Shown: piece by piece, positions 31,359-43,413 of the stretch
How the letters are laid out: every line of letters starts with the position of its first letter
Numbering within the stretch: position 1 is the first letter of the stretch
Assembly (NCBI RefSeq): GCF_963678635.1
Contig: NC_087064.1
Coordinates: 21,006,509 to 21,066,508, forward strand
From: Symsagittifera roscoffensis
Lineage: Eukaryota > Xenacoelomorpha > Acoela > Convolutidae
Length of the DNA: 60,000 bases
Direction of reading: 5' to 3'
The notes under the pieces: model-generated
The model's database searches: none
Told to the model about the DNA's origin: nothing
What the model saw: the letters and a program-made list of their open reading frames with translations, nothing else
Made by a program: the position numbers and the translations under genes

Positions 31359-33666
31359 CTAAAGTTTACACACCACCGATACTCTGCGCTTGGCTGTTGA
31401 AGCAGCTTCGTGAATTTCTCTCTTGTACTCCTTGTACCATAGAATAAAAACAGGAATGTCCAGAATCAAAACTAGAACTGTAATGAATACACATTGTCTA
31501 AAAGTAGGAAGCGGCCATGACGTATCGTCTGATGGTCGATTGAACCAGCTGGTTTTCGTGTCCTGGCATTGACATCTAGCCAGTTCGTGGGCGGAGGTGA
31601 AAACACAGTCGCATTCGGGTCTGCTGCAGCCGACGAAACGACAGTCAAGAAGACGCACTTCAAACAACTTAACCGAGGTACTGAAATTAATCCATTTATG
31701 TTGCAACATAACTTAAGTGAATTTACAATTTTTTATATATATGTTTCATATATTGTTCTGAACTCTTATTAGATAAATGAACATTTTCTCAAATTTTGAA
31801 CATGTTGATTTTTTTTCTGAATCGGAAAAAAGATATTCGTTTTTTTTTACATCTATTTTCGGCACGAAAATAGGAATTCAATATCGGTATAAAATACTTC
31901 TTAATTTTGCCAACTGTGATCATTTGCCTTCGATTGTAACCTCCTTGGAGTTTCTTTATTCTCATGTAGAACTAACTTTTAGGGTTCCACATGCAGCTCA
32001 GGGCAATATTTGAACGTTTAATCAAGTAACATGGCAGGGCTTTTAATCAGATTTTGTTCCTGTGCTTTCAAATTTTAATCGCTAGCTGCAACGGCTTCCC
32101 CTCAATGTTGTTTGCCAAATTTTTCAAAAGACTTCTAATGTTTTCATTCACGTGATTTTTTGGCCAAGAAATATTTTTAAAAAGCCATAAAGCGCTATTT
32201 TTCCCAAAACTTGGCTACATAATTTCAGTATTGTGTTACAGCAAGGCTTAAAAACTGAATCTTGCAAATATTATCTATTATCTGGTTTTAGATTGGAAGG
32301 CTGGCGGATCTTGAACAAATCTGTACTACTCCGGCCTAAAGTTAGTTTTTTTTCAAGTTTTGTAATTTTAAGTTGCTCAGCAGAAATTAACATAAACAAG
32401 CATAAATGTGACATTTTATATTCCAATTGAGCGTTTATAAACGAAATTAAGTAATAGCAAATGAAATTTTCAAACTATTTTTTTTGAGCGGTATGTTTCT
32501 GCTAAGCGTGTTGACTTACTCTTCCAGTTCTGTAGGGTCGACTCTTTTTGGAACGCACTTGTATGTCCCGACATCATCGAAGTCCACCTTCTTGATTGTC
32601 AAGATCCCATCAGTGTCCAGCTGGTATCTCTGGTCATCGGTGCCAACTGGCATGGAGAAGCCATCTGGTGTAGTGAACTCAGCAACAGCGTCGCTGGACT
32701 CATCTTCATTTGAACTTGCTCCTGCAGTTGTCATGAAAAAATTAAAGGGATTTGACGCTACCTTGCGAGAATAAAAAGAGCCGAATCTTTTGTTTATTTG
32801 ATTCAAATTGTCTATTGCAATTACAGAGTTAGAAAAAAGTATAGATGAATTGTTCCAGCTTTTAGCCACCTAAGTTCACGAAAACCAAGCAAGTGAACTA
32901 TAAAATTAATTCTTCAATGTGTATACAAAGACCACTTCAGAATCCTGTTTACATTTCAAAGGGTACTAAAAACAAGTCTGCCACAGTCTGATCATTTCGG
33001 TTTCAGTGTTGGAATCACGTAAAAGATCTAATTGCAAGAAACGGCCTAGAATGTAGGGGAGCTATACGAAACAGACTATTCTTAGCGGAATTAAGCAGAC
33101 TTTGATAGATCCCCTGTCATATGTTGAAATCGAATTTTTGCTCTGATTCAAAAATATTTACCGAAACATTTGAGATTGGCAGTTTGTCCTAGAGCAGCAT
33201 AGACCCTTTGAGTTGCCACATGTAGGTCAATCAAATGGTCGTCTTCATGCGATTTCTTCCTCAGTTCATTTGGGTCTGCATTTTGGTGAAGATTATTGTG
33301 GTGCACTTCCTCGGGGTCTATGACTGGCAATTAAGCAGAAAAATAAAAATTTTTGAAAGATTGGCCGCGTTATGTCAAACACCTGTTTTTCATTTCCCAA
33401 AATCGGTCTCCTGATTTTAAATTTTTCTCGCGTCTTTTCACCTAGCTTCAAATGAAGACCACGTCCTCAAATAATTTGAAAACTTTACTGAACAATTAAT
33501 TAACATGACAATAAAAGTACTTGCCTATAACTTCGTCTCTGACCGTGTATTTCCATCCTGCATTTTCATCATTGAATGTCAAAATAGAGTCACGAGAAAA
33601 AGAAATTTGCACAGTCAAAGTAAATATCAGATACGCCACTAATAAAATGGGAAAACACTTGACCAT
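31359..33666 (-). CDS. Single-pass membrane protein with one Ig-like domain and Cys-rich stalk
   Basis: Four exons on the reverse strand: 33525-33666, 33162-33323, 32520-32721 and 31359-31680, with consistent phases. The product is 275 residues. The start MVKCFPILLVAYLIFTLTVQ is a signal peptide. An Ig-like domain spans exons 2 and 3, with the first cysteine in ANLKC and the second in the classic DDVGTYKC motif. The canonical tryptophan between them is absent. A stalk with six cysteines (LLDCRFVGCSRPECDC, then ARCQC) leads to a transmembrane helix CVFITVLVLILDIPVFILW and a short basic cytoplasmic tail. Intron 1 uses a GC donor (gcaagt). A role in surface recognition is likely for the architecture, but I recognise no specific family. 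Confidence 0.78.
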
Positions 33667-34612
33667 TCTGCTAGTTTCCTAGATACTGTCGTAAAAATCA
33701 TTCAAAACTTCAGAAGTCATTTTTGTGTGAATTAGAGCCCTATATATCATATCCGTCGGGATCTTGATTCTTTTCGTGATTTTATTTGTTTAGGGTCTCT
33801 CATTTGGTATTATTTTATGCCAGACACTTCTGGCTGACAAACTCTTAATTTTTCCTAGACAACTTCTACGGCATTTGACTATAATGGCGAAAGGAAGCGC
33901 GCGCAAAAAAAAACGTAATTATTTGGAACAAAACCTTTTCTTTTTATTTTTTTTCCAAACAACTGCCTGAGGCGCAGAAAAATTGACGAATTTAGTCATT
34001 TTTGAGTTCGACTCAGCTCAAAAATTTTTAATGGCTGCCGCCACGCCCATAAATTCAGGCTAGTTGTTTTTCACACTCAATACCAAGTAACCCATAAAAC
34101 TATAGCATCAAGTCCAATTGGGTATCATAATAAAAACTATCAGTAGGAACGCGAAACTTCTAGATAAATTGAGGCTGTAGAAAAAGGTCAAAAACAGAAT
34201 AGTATGAAAAAAATAATTATGCCAAAAAGTAGTCCAAAGACATTTTTTCAACAAACTAAGGACCTAGACGAATCGCCTGATATAACTCCTTTGTGAATGA
34301 AAGTCCATATCTCGCAAAGTATATGTAAGCTGCATTGAAAACGAAATCTTATATCACTACGCGAAAATTTTTTGAACTAAAACAAACTGTTGGTCATTAA
34401 AAATATTGGAGCAAACTAAAAACAGAGCAAAGGGTCTCAAGTAAAATTAATTTGAAAACTATAAGCCAGTCGGTATGCAAAATACCTAGCAGTTTTATTC
34501 AATCGACGATAAAATCTTCCATTTTTGAAGCACTAAAACTGCCAAAGATGTCCCAGTATTTACAGGTGGAATATAAAGGGCCTTTGCGAATTACAGTTCC
34601 ACTTCATTGCTA
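33667..34612. other. Region upstream of the Ig-domain gene; nothing recognised
   Basis: Should contain the promoter of the reverse-strand Ig gene. I see no coding signal and no assignable promoter motif. A gaaggaagcgcgcgcaaaaa patch near 33895 resembles GC-rich patches at 21899 and 45321. Confidence 0.35.
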
Positions 34613-35194
34613 CTCTAGTGGACAAAATTAAGCGCACATTCATGTTTTTACTCTCTGAAAAGCTAATTTTTAATGACAATTTTGGACAACATTTTCTTTC
34701 AAATATAGTAAAATTTTCACATAGACCAAAAGCAGATGTTCAGAGCTATGAATCTATCAATGTTTGGTTTCAAAAACTTACTAATGTAATCCGCGTCTGA
34801 AAATTCCAGATTTTTCATCTGCTCTTAGTCTTTTAATCTGCGTGAAAAAGTAAGAAAAGTTTAGTAATGTTTTCACAATGATTGTTTCCATTTTCTCGAT
34901 GAGAATGTTTCACGTCGCGTGAACAAGTTTTTTACTCTGTTTATTCAAGAAAGAATTCGACACGATGCAAATTTACCGCAGATGAGAAAAATTGGCATTT
35001 TCAGACCACGATTACATTGGTAAGTTTTTGAAACCTAACATTGATAGTTTCATAGATGGTAGCTTTGATCATTTGCTTTTGGTCTATATAAAAATTTTAC
35101 TAAACTTCAAAGGAAATGTTATCCAAAACTGCCATTGAAAACTAGCTTTTCAGAAAGTAAATCCTAAATTTGCGCTTAACATTATCCACCAGTG
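34613..35194. mobile_element. Tc1/mariner-type fold-back MITE
   Basis: Long imperfect terminal inverted repeats of about 200 bp (34613-34812 and about 34990-35194) flank a short centre. The left end CTCTAGTGGACAAAATTAAG and the reverse complement of the right end CACTGGTGGATAATGTTAAG are each preceded by TA, consistent with a TA target duplication. The GTGGACAAAATTAAGCGC-like end resembles Tc1-type termini. No transposase is present, so it is non-autonomous. Confidence 0.8.
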
Positions 35195-38100
35195 TACCTG
35201 TTTTAAGCAAAATTTTCGGAAAATATTTGGTATCGTGTTTAAGAGTTTGTCACGTAGGAAAATATAATAACACCGTGCTAATTAAACTACAGAAAAAAAG
35301 TCATCAGTATATGCAATGTTAGATGTAGAAAAAGTGAATGATAGAGATACATACATCGAGTTCGTACCCTGTTTTTTTAATAGATTTCTCAAAAGCTTTG
35401 GCACGGAAGGTCAAGGAATTTGTCTCACCAAACGTTTTGCATACGGTATAAGATATCCAATCTGTTAAAATTTGAAATCTTACCTGACAGACAGATATCA
35501 GCATGATATTTTGTTTTAATTGAAAGTTCTGTATAATATTTAATCTAGCAATCATGTGACTAATTGTGCAGACAATACAAAAATTGCTTAAGGCCAGTTT
35601 TTCGTTTCTGATTTTTTGCTTAAATTTTAAATCAAGATTTGCAGAAAAAAAATGAAAGAAAAAACAAACAAAAGAGTTTGAAATCTGTTGAAATTAAGAA
35701 CTAAATACTTTCTCGAAAAAGTAATAGGAAAAAAAGAACATCACTGCTCGATTCATCAATGAAGAAATGATAAAATTCAAGTCAAGAAAAACCTCAACGC
35801 CTGCCACAGCAAAACTGAAACAATGGCTTGCAAACAGTAGAAGGGCGACTTCAACTAAAATTAAAGTAACAAGTAAGAGATTTTTCTTATAAAGTTGATT
35901 TTAAAATCATAGTTTAGAATTGAGCGATGAAACTAAACAACATTTTAATATCATTCTTGTTAAAATTGAAGCCCTTAAACTAAACAAAAGGTTATAGTTC
36001 ATTTTAAGAACTGTACAAACCCATGCGTCTTCCCAGTTGTGATAGCATTTATTATAGCATTAAAACAAAACTGATTGATCTGATTTGCAACTTAAAAGTT
36101 TCTTTTGAAATATTAGTCAAATTTTTTTAAAATTTTTTTATAAAAAACTAAAAGAGTTTTTAGTTTTTACTAAATTTAGTTAAAGAGAGTTTTTGTAAAT
36201 ATATATTTTTAAACTCAAAATTTATAGGTTTTAAACTCTCCTTTTGTCTAGTTTGGGAAATTTATTGCGTGCAATGTTTCCAGTTTTTTTGCTAATGCCT
36301 CAACTGCAAATTAGTCTGAAAAATCTCTCAAATTGTAATGAGGTACCAAAGTGGTCTGAAAAATGATTTGTAACCTACAAAAATTTTGTGTTTTACTTCA
36401 TGATAGATAAAAAGGGGAAAAATTTTTATAATTAGTTTCTATTTTTTCCACAATAATGATTTCTATTAAATATTTTCAAACATCAACAGTGGAAGTAAAA
36501 ACGTCCAATACTTTTTCAGACAGTTTTTCTGTTTGCGCATTTTGAATGAAACACTGGCGTGAAAACAAAAATCAATGCTGTTTGATGTTCAAAGCTAAAA
36601 ATTGAAAAAATATTGCACATGTAATCATTTTACCCAATGTTCAAAGTAATTGAGTTTGGGACTAGTTTGAAGACTATAACTCGTATCCGAATAATTCACC
36701 GCAATGAATTCAGTTTCATTCAAGCTTAAGCGGTTAATTAAAACATTCTAGAATAACAAGCAATTTACTCTTGTTAGAAGGTTTAAACAAACTGTATTCA
36801 TTCCAATCAGACGGCTTGTGATCGACGTTAGTGGGCAATTGGAACACCCTAAGTTTTGCCTTGATGTGAGAAGTCTCGAATAATTTTACTTCAAATTATT
36901 TTAATACTCGCAGATAAACATGATATTAATCAAAAAATGGATTGAAAACTACTGATCATTTGTCTGTCAAACTTATGTTGAAATTTGATTGTATTTCACT
37001 AACATTCGAATGTTCTCATTTTCATTTGTTTTGCAAAAATTTCAATCCAATTGTTTTCTAACTTTTTGTCGTTTTTGTGTTTTAGAAAAAAAAACCATGT
37101 GAAATAAAATGATTGTTCCGATCATTGAAAATGGGTAGGAACTTTGTATTCATGTGTGCTTTCGTTTTCCACGCAAAATCAGGTATTAAATTTAACCTTC
37201 GAACTACATTGAGTGATATATCATATTGAGGCTCTTTCAAAGTAATTTCGAAAAGCTTTTTCTCAGTGTCGAGAAAAACCCGAGATTTTCGATTTTTCGT
37301 CTTTTTTTCGGACGAAGAAGGCGAGCGAGCCAATTTTCTATAGTAAATGAGCCATTAGTACTAAAAATGCAATGATTTTTTTTATTTAAGACCTAGCAAA
37401 TCTAGTAAAAAATTTTTCCAAAGATTTTTGAATGCCATCGAAGTTCAAATAACATCTGCTAAAATATTGAAAAAAAGTTTAATCGTTTTTTTAAAATCGT
37501 TTTTCTGAAACAAAACTGATACCCAATGTACCTATTTTTTGTATGGATACCAGAAATGCTTAAAATTTAGTCTTTATTCATATCCTTTCAACACACTGCG
37601 CATCAAAAAAATTGAAATTGAATTGAAGAAATTTTTTTTGTGTAAATTTTCAAAAATTTTGTCGAAATATTCTGCGCTACTTGCACAGCAAGCACCATCT
37701 TTGTTTTTATTTGGTAGTTTGAGGTTTCAAATATTGTTATGATTTCGAACAAGGTATTGTCAAATTGGAGGAGAAATGACACTTTCCAATAGCAACTGTG
37801 GTGATATTGCGAGAAGGATGATCTTCATTGTTTAAAGTCCGAGCTAAAAAAAACTGTTTTTTGGAACTGAAAAAATCTTGAACAGGTGAATAAATTTTAT
37901 CCAATTAATTTGATTTCAAAAGTCCTTTTGTTTTTAAATTGATTGAGACGTTCGACTTTTCCTCTCCATAAACTTTTTTTTTCAAACTCATTCAACTGTG
38001 CTAAATCTGTTTTTTAAAAGACTGTTCTCATCCAAAAGTATGCATAAATTGGTGTCTATTTTTTTAGTTTTGATTTCTGTTTTTTTGCAGATGTTGTGTT

Positions 38101-38935
38101 GCTCTACCCATTTATGGTTTGCAGCTTCCTTGAATAATTAAACTTTGATAAAAACCTACAAAGTGTAGGAATAGTATTGAAATACTTTATAGGGTTTTAG
38201 GATGGAGAAGCCTATGGTTTTAGAATGGAAAATTGAAAAACTATTTGAGAAGCGGAATTCGACAATTTTTAAATTGAAAACATTTTGATTACGATCAGTG
38301 CCCTAATTTACACGTTACAAAATTTTTTAAAAAAATTCTGATTTTAAACTGTGATGTTTTTTGTTGCTTTTATGCATAATTTTAGTATCTTGAATTGCTG
38401 CGGATCAGAAACCACTCAATAGTTAATTGAAGTGATCAATTGTTCTTATATATGGAGAGTTTCTGGTAGGTAAAACATTAGTTTTTACTTTGCGTATCAA
38501 TGGGCAGTTTAATAATTCAGCCTTCATCCTGATACGAGCAGACATGTTAATTTATGGCTCAAGATAAGTATTTGATTTTTTGCCATGTAATTTTTTTAAC
38601 GAAGTTTTCGTACAATTCTTTGATAGATCTATCAACCGGAAGAACCAAATTGGAAACTTTTGTCAACTATTTGCGACTGTTGCTGATGGTAAGATAGTTT
38701 TAAGAACTGTGTAGGAAAATTGAAGTCACTTTTTTCGTTGTTAAAATATATCATTACAAAAACTTGACCTTTTTGAATTTTCTGAAATTTATTATAAAAA
38801 AGCGATTATGAGGCAACAGACCCCTACGAGACCAAATTGTGTATTTTGTGAATCGTAAAAGGATTACGCAATAATTATTTTTTTGATCTTTTTCTGTATT
38901 ACTATTTTTTAACGATCTTTTGGTTGACTTGAATT
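35195..38935. other. AT-rich intergenic DNA with one family S repeat
   Basis: No gene is supported. At 37100-37335 there is a family S copy: gttccgatcattgaaaatgg, ccacgcaaaatcagg, tctcagtgtcgagaaaaacc and gcgagcgagc. The reverse-strand frame across it is a by-product of this repeat. The rest is low-complexity A/T DNA. Confidence 0.4.
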
Positions 38936-39079
38936 ATGGATTGGGTTACAAACAAAAACCTCGAACACTATAATGGTCAAATTGCTCCGAAAGGAGCCAA
39001 TATTGCGGAGCCCAGAAAAAAACTTCCAGAGCAGTATGAGGAATTGAAAAACAAATATGTAGTAGATTATAGAAAATAA
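38936..39079 (+). CDS. Short ORF of unknown nature (47 codons)
   Basis: An ATG-initiated frame, locally GC-richer than its surroundings, encodes a hydrophilic segment with APKGANIAEPRKKLPEQYEE and then LKNKY. It reads like protein rather than random translation, but I recognise no family. A gtagta after LKNKY could be a donor, making it one exon of something larger. No acceptor or partner exon was found. It could equally be a transposon scrap, since degenerate tandem repeats (tttgcggaa...gcttaaa) follow directly. Confidence 0.2.
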   Translation: MDWVTNKNLEHYNGQIAPKGANIAEPRKKLPEQYEELKNKYVVDYRK

Positions 39080-39757
39080 TTTTGCGGAAACCGCTTAAAT
39101 TTGTGGAGTCAGCTTCTAAATTGCTGAAAATGCTTTCATCATTACATTATACCATTCAAATTTTGCGGAATTTGCTTAAAATTTGTTGAATCTGCTTACA
39201 TTTACAGAATCCAGAAGAACTCGCTATATTGGCCTTGTTAGCCTTATCATGACTGCTTTAATGGTTCAAAAAATCAATGTTCAAAATTTCGGGCAATGAT
39301 CCCATTTGTACGACTTGCTTAAAAATGTTTTTTGATCTAAGTTGAACTAAGAATCACTGCAATTATAAGTGTGTCGAACAGCAAATTTATAGAAAGAGCA
39401 CCATATTCAGGAAAACATTATAATTTTTAAATCTTTTATTTCAAATCGCCTTGTTCGAACTATTGTTTATAGTTGTCTTCTATAATTACTAGCAAAAAGT
39501 GCGAACAAACAAAACTAAATAAAAAGAGACCTGTTTTCGAAAAATTTTGCATGCAAAACTTAATTAATTAATCGAAAGCTGTGCTGCTAGGTTTCCTGAA
39601 AACAAAAAAAATGCATGCAAAATTTTGTCAAAATGGAAAGATTGCGCTTTTAATTTATTTCTGCCTGTTTGAACTTTCCGAAACTATAGAAAAAACCGGC
39701 TCACTGATCGTTCCATTGTTTGCAGTATCGGATGTAGTAGCTGGCACCACAATTTTG

Positions 39758-39979
39758 TTACTTCTGTCCAATGGATCTCTGACACATATTGTTGTTGTGA
39801 ATTGGTCTATGTCTCCTGGTCCCATGACTAAGTTTGACTCCTACTTTCGTGCATAGAAGACCCTCCTCGCAGGGTAGAAAAGGCGAACAGTAATATCCCT
39901 CACCAACGAACGCTTTTGACTCAGTTATACTGAAGACGATAATGTTGCACACTGTTAATAGAACAAAAAAGAAATGCAT
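39758..39979 (-). CDS. Putative small secreted cysteine-containing peptide
   Basis: A 73-residue frame starting at ATG 39977-39979. The N-terminus MHFFFVLLTVCNIIVFSITE is a good signal peptide. The predicted mature part has four cysteines spaced C-x5-C-x5-C then one about 26 residues later, in YYCSPFLPCEEGLLC and NNNMC, with a TRRHR basic run between. The even C-x5-C-x5-C spacing resembles many secreted knottin-like or growth-factor-binding fragments, but four cysteines are too few to name a fold. A gtaac near the stop could be a donor, so a second exon is possible. No transcript evidence and no recognised homologue. Confidence 0.4.
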   Translation of the reverse strand: MHFFFVLLTVCNIIVFSITESKAFVGEGYYCSPFLPCEEGLLCTKVGVKLSHGTRRHRPIHNNNMCQRSIGQK

Positions 39980-40841
39980 GGTTTGTATCAGAAAAAGTCA
40001 AGAATGGTTTGTATCAAAAAAATTTTGTCCACTAAATAAGATCAACGATTTTTTTCAGAAAGTGTAAAAATCCGAAAAAATTCGAATTTTTGCTCGTTTC
40101 GGTATCAACTGTGTTTGGAGGAGTAATTGAACTATCAACTAATGTTTGTTGATTGCATGATCAGCTAAATTAATCGTTTAAACGTTCCTCAACTTTAAAC
40201 GTTCCTCAACCTTTCACAACAATGACCTAATGAAATATTGCGAGTGATGTCATCTTAAACCAAAAACTTTAAACGATTTATGATTATTTTAAGCTGCAGC
40301 AGTGATTCCACCCATCAGGGATTCGACCCACTGCCGACTAAGGGATCCCCCTTTGGTACTGTTTTAGGAATCTAATTTTGGCGGACCATTGTTACCATTT
40401 TTTTACCCCGTTTTGGTCGGCCAGCACTTGAAGTTTATCTAAAAGTGCCTGTGGTTCCAATATTTTTTTTCAGAGGGGGATCACATTCAGAAATAAAAAT
40501 TTATTCAAAAATTTAACCTTTAAAATTAAGTTACTGAAATGTGAGAAAAGCTGTGAAAAAAGATATGGTCATGCAAATTAGATTTGAAGTTACAATTTTC
40601 ACACATTTAACCCCAAAATGAAATTGCGCAAAATAATCGTGAACGATTGATTAAGCCGGCATGTGATGTGCTACAAATGTTTTCTACAAGTATCGTAATG
40701 CGCATATAGATAAAAGTGCTTGTAGTAGGGTAAACTGTGAGTTAACATGTCTAATGTTAGGCAAAAAATGGAAAAAAAAACAATTTTCATTCGAATTTTC
40801 AAAGTTTTTTTTTAGTTTTCATTACCGCGTTAACCGGTTCA

Positions 40842-42170
40842 TTACCGGTTCGGATTGATCGTCTGGAGTTGGTGAAGGTTGTTTTCCTTTTCATGTTGCG
40901 CTGGAGTTTCATCATCGACAATGTCACCAGTTCCATCTGTGGTATTGGTCTCTTGACTGCATCTCCCAATCTGGTTGCCGCTTTCAAGAACAGACCGTTC
41001 TAGTTGATCGAGTTGCATCCACGATGTGTTGGTTCCACGTCGAATGATGAAAATTGCTCGCTGTGCTTTCTTGTTTTTGTTCGACATGAAGAAAAAATTT
41101 TCTCGGTAAATCGGTGATTCTATTCTGTGAACTCCCTGAGACTTACACCACGTTTTGAAGTCATCGCTTACAAGTTTGGGTCCCTTCAGGTAGTCAACAT
41201 ATCTTGAACAGCCCCTGTTGGGTGTTGATTGTGCACACTTCTTTCGCTCCATCATCAGGTTCGATTTGATGGCAAGCGTGTGGGAGGTCAATTTTTCCAA
41301 AGAACTTGGTTCCATGCAAGTTGCGGAAAATGTCCCCATGTCGGGTAATAGGTATTCTTCGTCCTTTCGTTTGCCACTGAGGTGAACTTTGTAGTCGGCA
41401 CAAAGTCTGAACTCACCATTTTTATTTCTTTGCCACACGACTGGTGATGCATTGGTAGCTCCTCCCGGTTGCAGGGTTCGAGAACTCCCTGCTTGAACAT
41501 GTCCTGTAGCTTTGCTTTTACTGCCTCTTGCATCGGCAAAGGAACTTTTTGTGCTTTGTAGAAAAGAGGTTGGGCTCCAGGCTTCAGTTTTACCTGGGCG
41601 TTGTATCTTTTGACAATCGACTAAGTCCCTGAAAGCCCATATATCGAGTACTGGGTTCTTAAGAGGTCGGGTCCAAGGATTCCGAAAACCTTGTTTGATC
41701 GTTTAACTGCCAGGAATAGCTTTGAGTAATTCGACCATTTCATGTCAGTCCGCAGAATGATGTTCCCTCAAGAAGTATTCGTGTCCATTGTACGCTTCTA
41801 GAGTCCGAGAAACTCCATCTGGAGCAGGTCTTCTCAGCTCCTCTCACAATGTCACTCGACGATATCACTGTTGCATCAGCACCTGTGTCCACATGCATTT
41901 CCACCTCAGTGCCATCAATGACGACACGTTCTCATGCAGCGGCCATGCCGATGTGACTTGATGCAAAAAAAACCTTCAAATACCTCTCTGAAAAATGACC
42001 CCCATCAGCATAAGGGCTTACTCTCTTATTAAGTCTCCTGTTACTTTTGTTGAAAATGCTTAACTTACTTCGACACTTTATTGCAAAGTGTCCTATCTTA
42101 CCACATGAGTTACATTTCTTACCCGTTCAAGGACAAGACTTATCCGCGTGCGGTTTTCCCCCGCAGTTGG
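40842..42170 (-). pseudogene. Degraded Ty3/Gypsy retrotransposon with RT-integrase deletion
   Basis: On the reverse strand, in order: two zinc knuckles (42165-42070, the second being CNSCGKIGHFAIKC), a retropepsin segment with VEMHVDTGADATVIS (41931-41800), and reverse transcriptase pieces in several frames (41540-41194; FRLCADYK and KIDLPHACHQIEP). Directly after the RT motif INTQQGLF the sequence jumps to integrase, GPKLVSDDFKTWCKSQGV, so the RT active site, RNase H and the front of integrase are deleted. There are multiple frameshifts and stops. No LTRs were recognised. It is a dead internal fragment. Confidence 0.85.
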
Positions 42171-43413
42171 ACATTTCATTTTATTGCCTCTGAAAGTTTT
42201 TTTATTCTTTCTTGGTTTCTAGAACGTTGAGCTAAATGCTGTGATTGATCGCAAACTGTAAAAGATAGATGTTAGTGTCTAGAAAACTTATTTTTATCCA
42301 TATATATGGATTTTTGCAGGACACTGAAAACCATGAAAACGTCAACAAAATTGTTTAAAAACAAAACTATGGGGTCATGACAAGACCAGTAATTTTGATT
42401 ATTATTTTTGCTCCAAAAATTTGGGCGCAATTTTTTTCGAGTGAATCATCAAAAAATTGAAAAGTCAATTGTCAAAGGTTATTTTTGCTCTAAGACCTTC
42501 GCACCTAGGTTCTTTTACTTTGCATTCAGGTCAAACATCAGCAGGCAAAGTTAACTGAACAGGATACTTTATAATTTTCCTTATCAAGTTACTCTTGTTG
42601 ACTGTGAGCCAAAAAAGTCAGAAAATCTAAAAATAATCAGTTTTAACTTGATAATTTAAAAAAAATAGATAAAAATCAAATTAATTTGAGTTAAAGGTTT
42701 GAAACGAATTGAATTTGACGTAAAAACTCTTCAAATTAAAGATATTTGAAGTTAAAGTGAAAATTTAACCAATTTAGAACCAATTCGATCGGAACCTTCT
42801 GAACTTCGAAATAGTAGATATTGAATTACATTTATTACATTACATAAAATACTTAAATTACCTTCAAACTACCTTGTTCATCTGCAAACTTTTTTAATTC
42901 AAAAATTGATCGCAATCCCTTCTTATCTGTTCGGAATAATTAGAGAAAACATCACTGTTTTCAAAAAGCGCTAGAAAAATCAGTGTAGGAAAAAGCACGT
43001 CTCGCTTAAAACTTGCTATTTGTTCTTTTTGAGATGTTGAAATAGTTCTTATCAAAACAAGACGGTTCGTTTCTGTTTTGCAAGATCAAATTTTTAAAAA
43101 AATAGCACTTCATTGCGCTTGCGCGCTTGGAATAACAACCTCGTTACTCTGAAGTTATCATTGGAATGATGATAAAGTGTCTAATCATGTTAAATATTAT
43201 TCCTGACAATCAGTCATAAAAATAACCGCAAGAGAGTAACTGTTTTGTCAAACCGCAACTTTACACAACATCAAATTATCTGTGATTATTGTGAAGTCAG
43301 ACTTCTCAAGAAATAGTTCTCAAAATTCATTTTAGTAATTCATATGCAATTGATATTATCAACCTATCTTCATTTTTTTCTTCTGGTCGAACTGTTTCTG
43401 ATCTAAATTTATT
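42171..43413. other. Upstream region of the EF-hand gene; nothing recognised
   Basis: AT-rich sequence without coding signal. It should contain the promoter and 5' UTR of the downstream forward-strand gene. Confidence 0.35.

Noticed and set aside
34618-34800. 60-codon forward frame
   Set aside because: Falls inside the arm of the Tc1-type fold-back element.
37082-37333. Basic 83-codon reverse-strand frame
   Set aside because: It lies entirely in a family S repeat copy.
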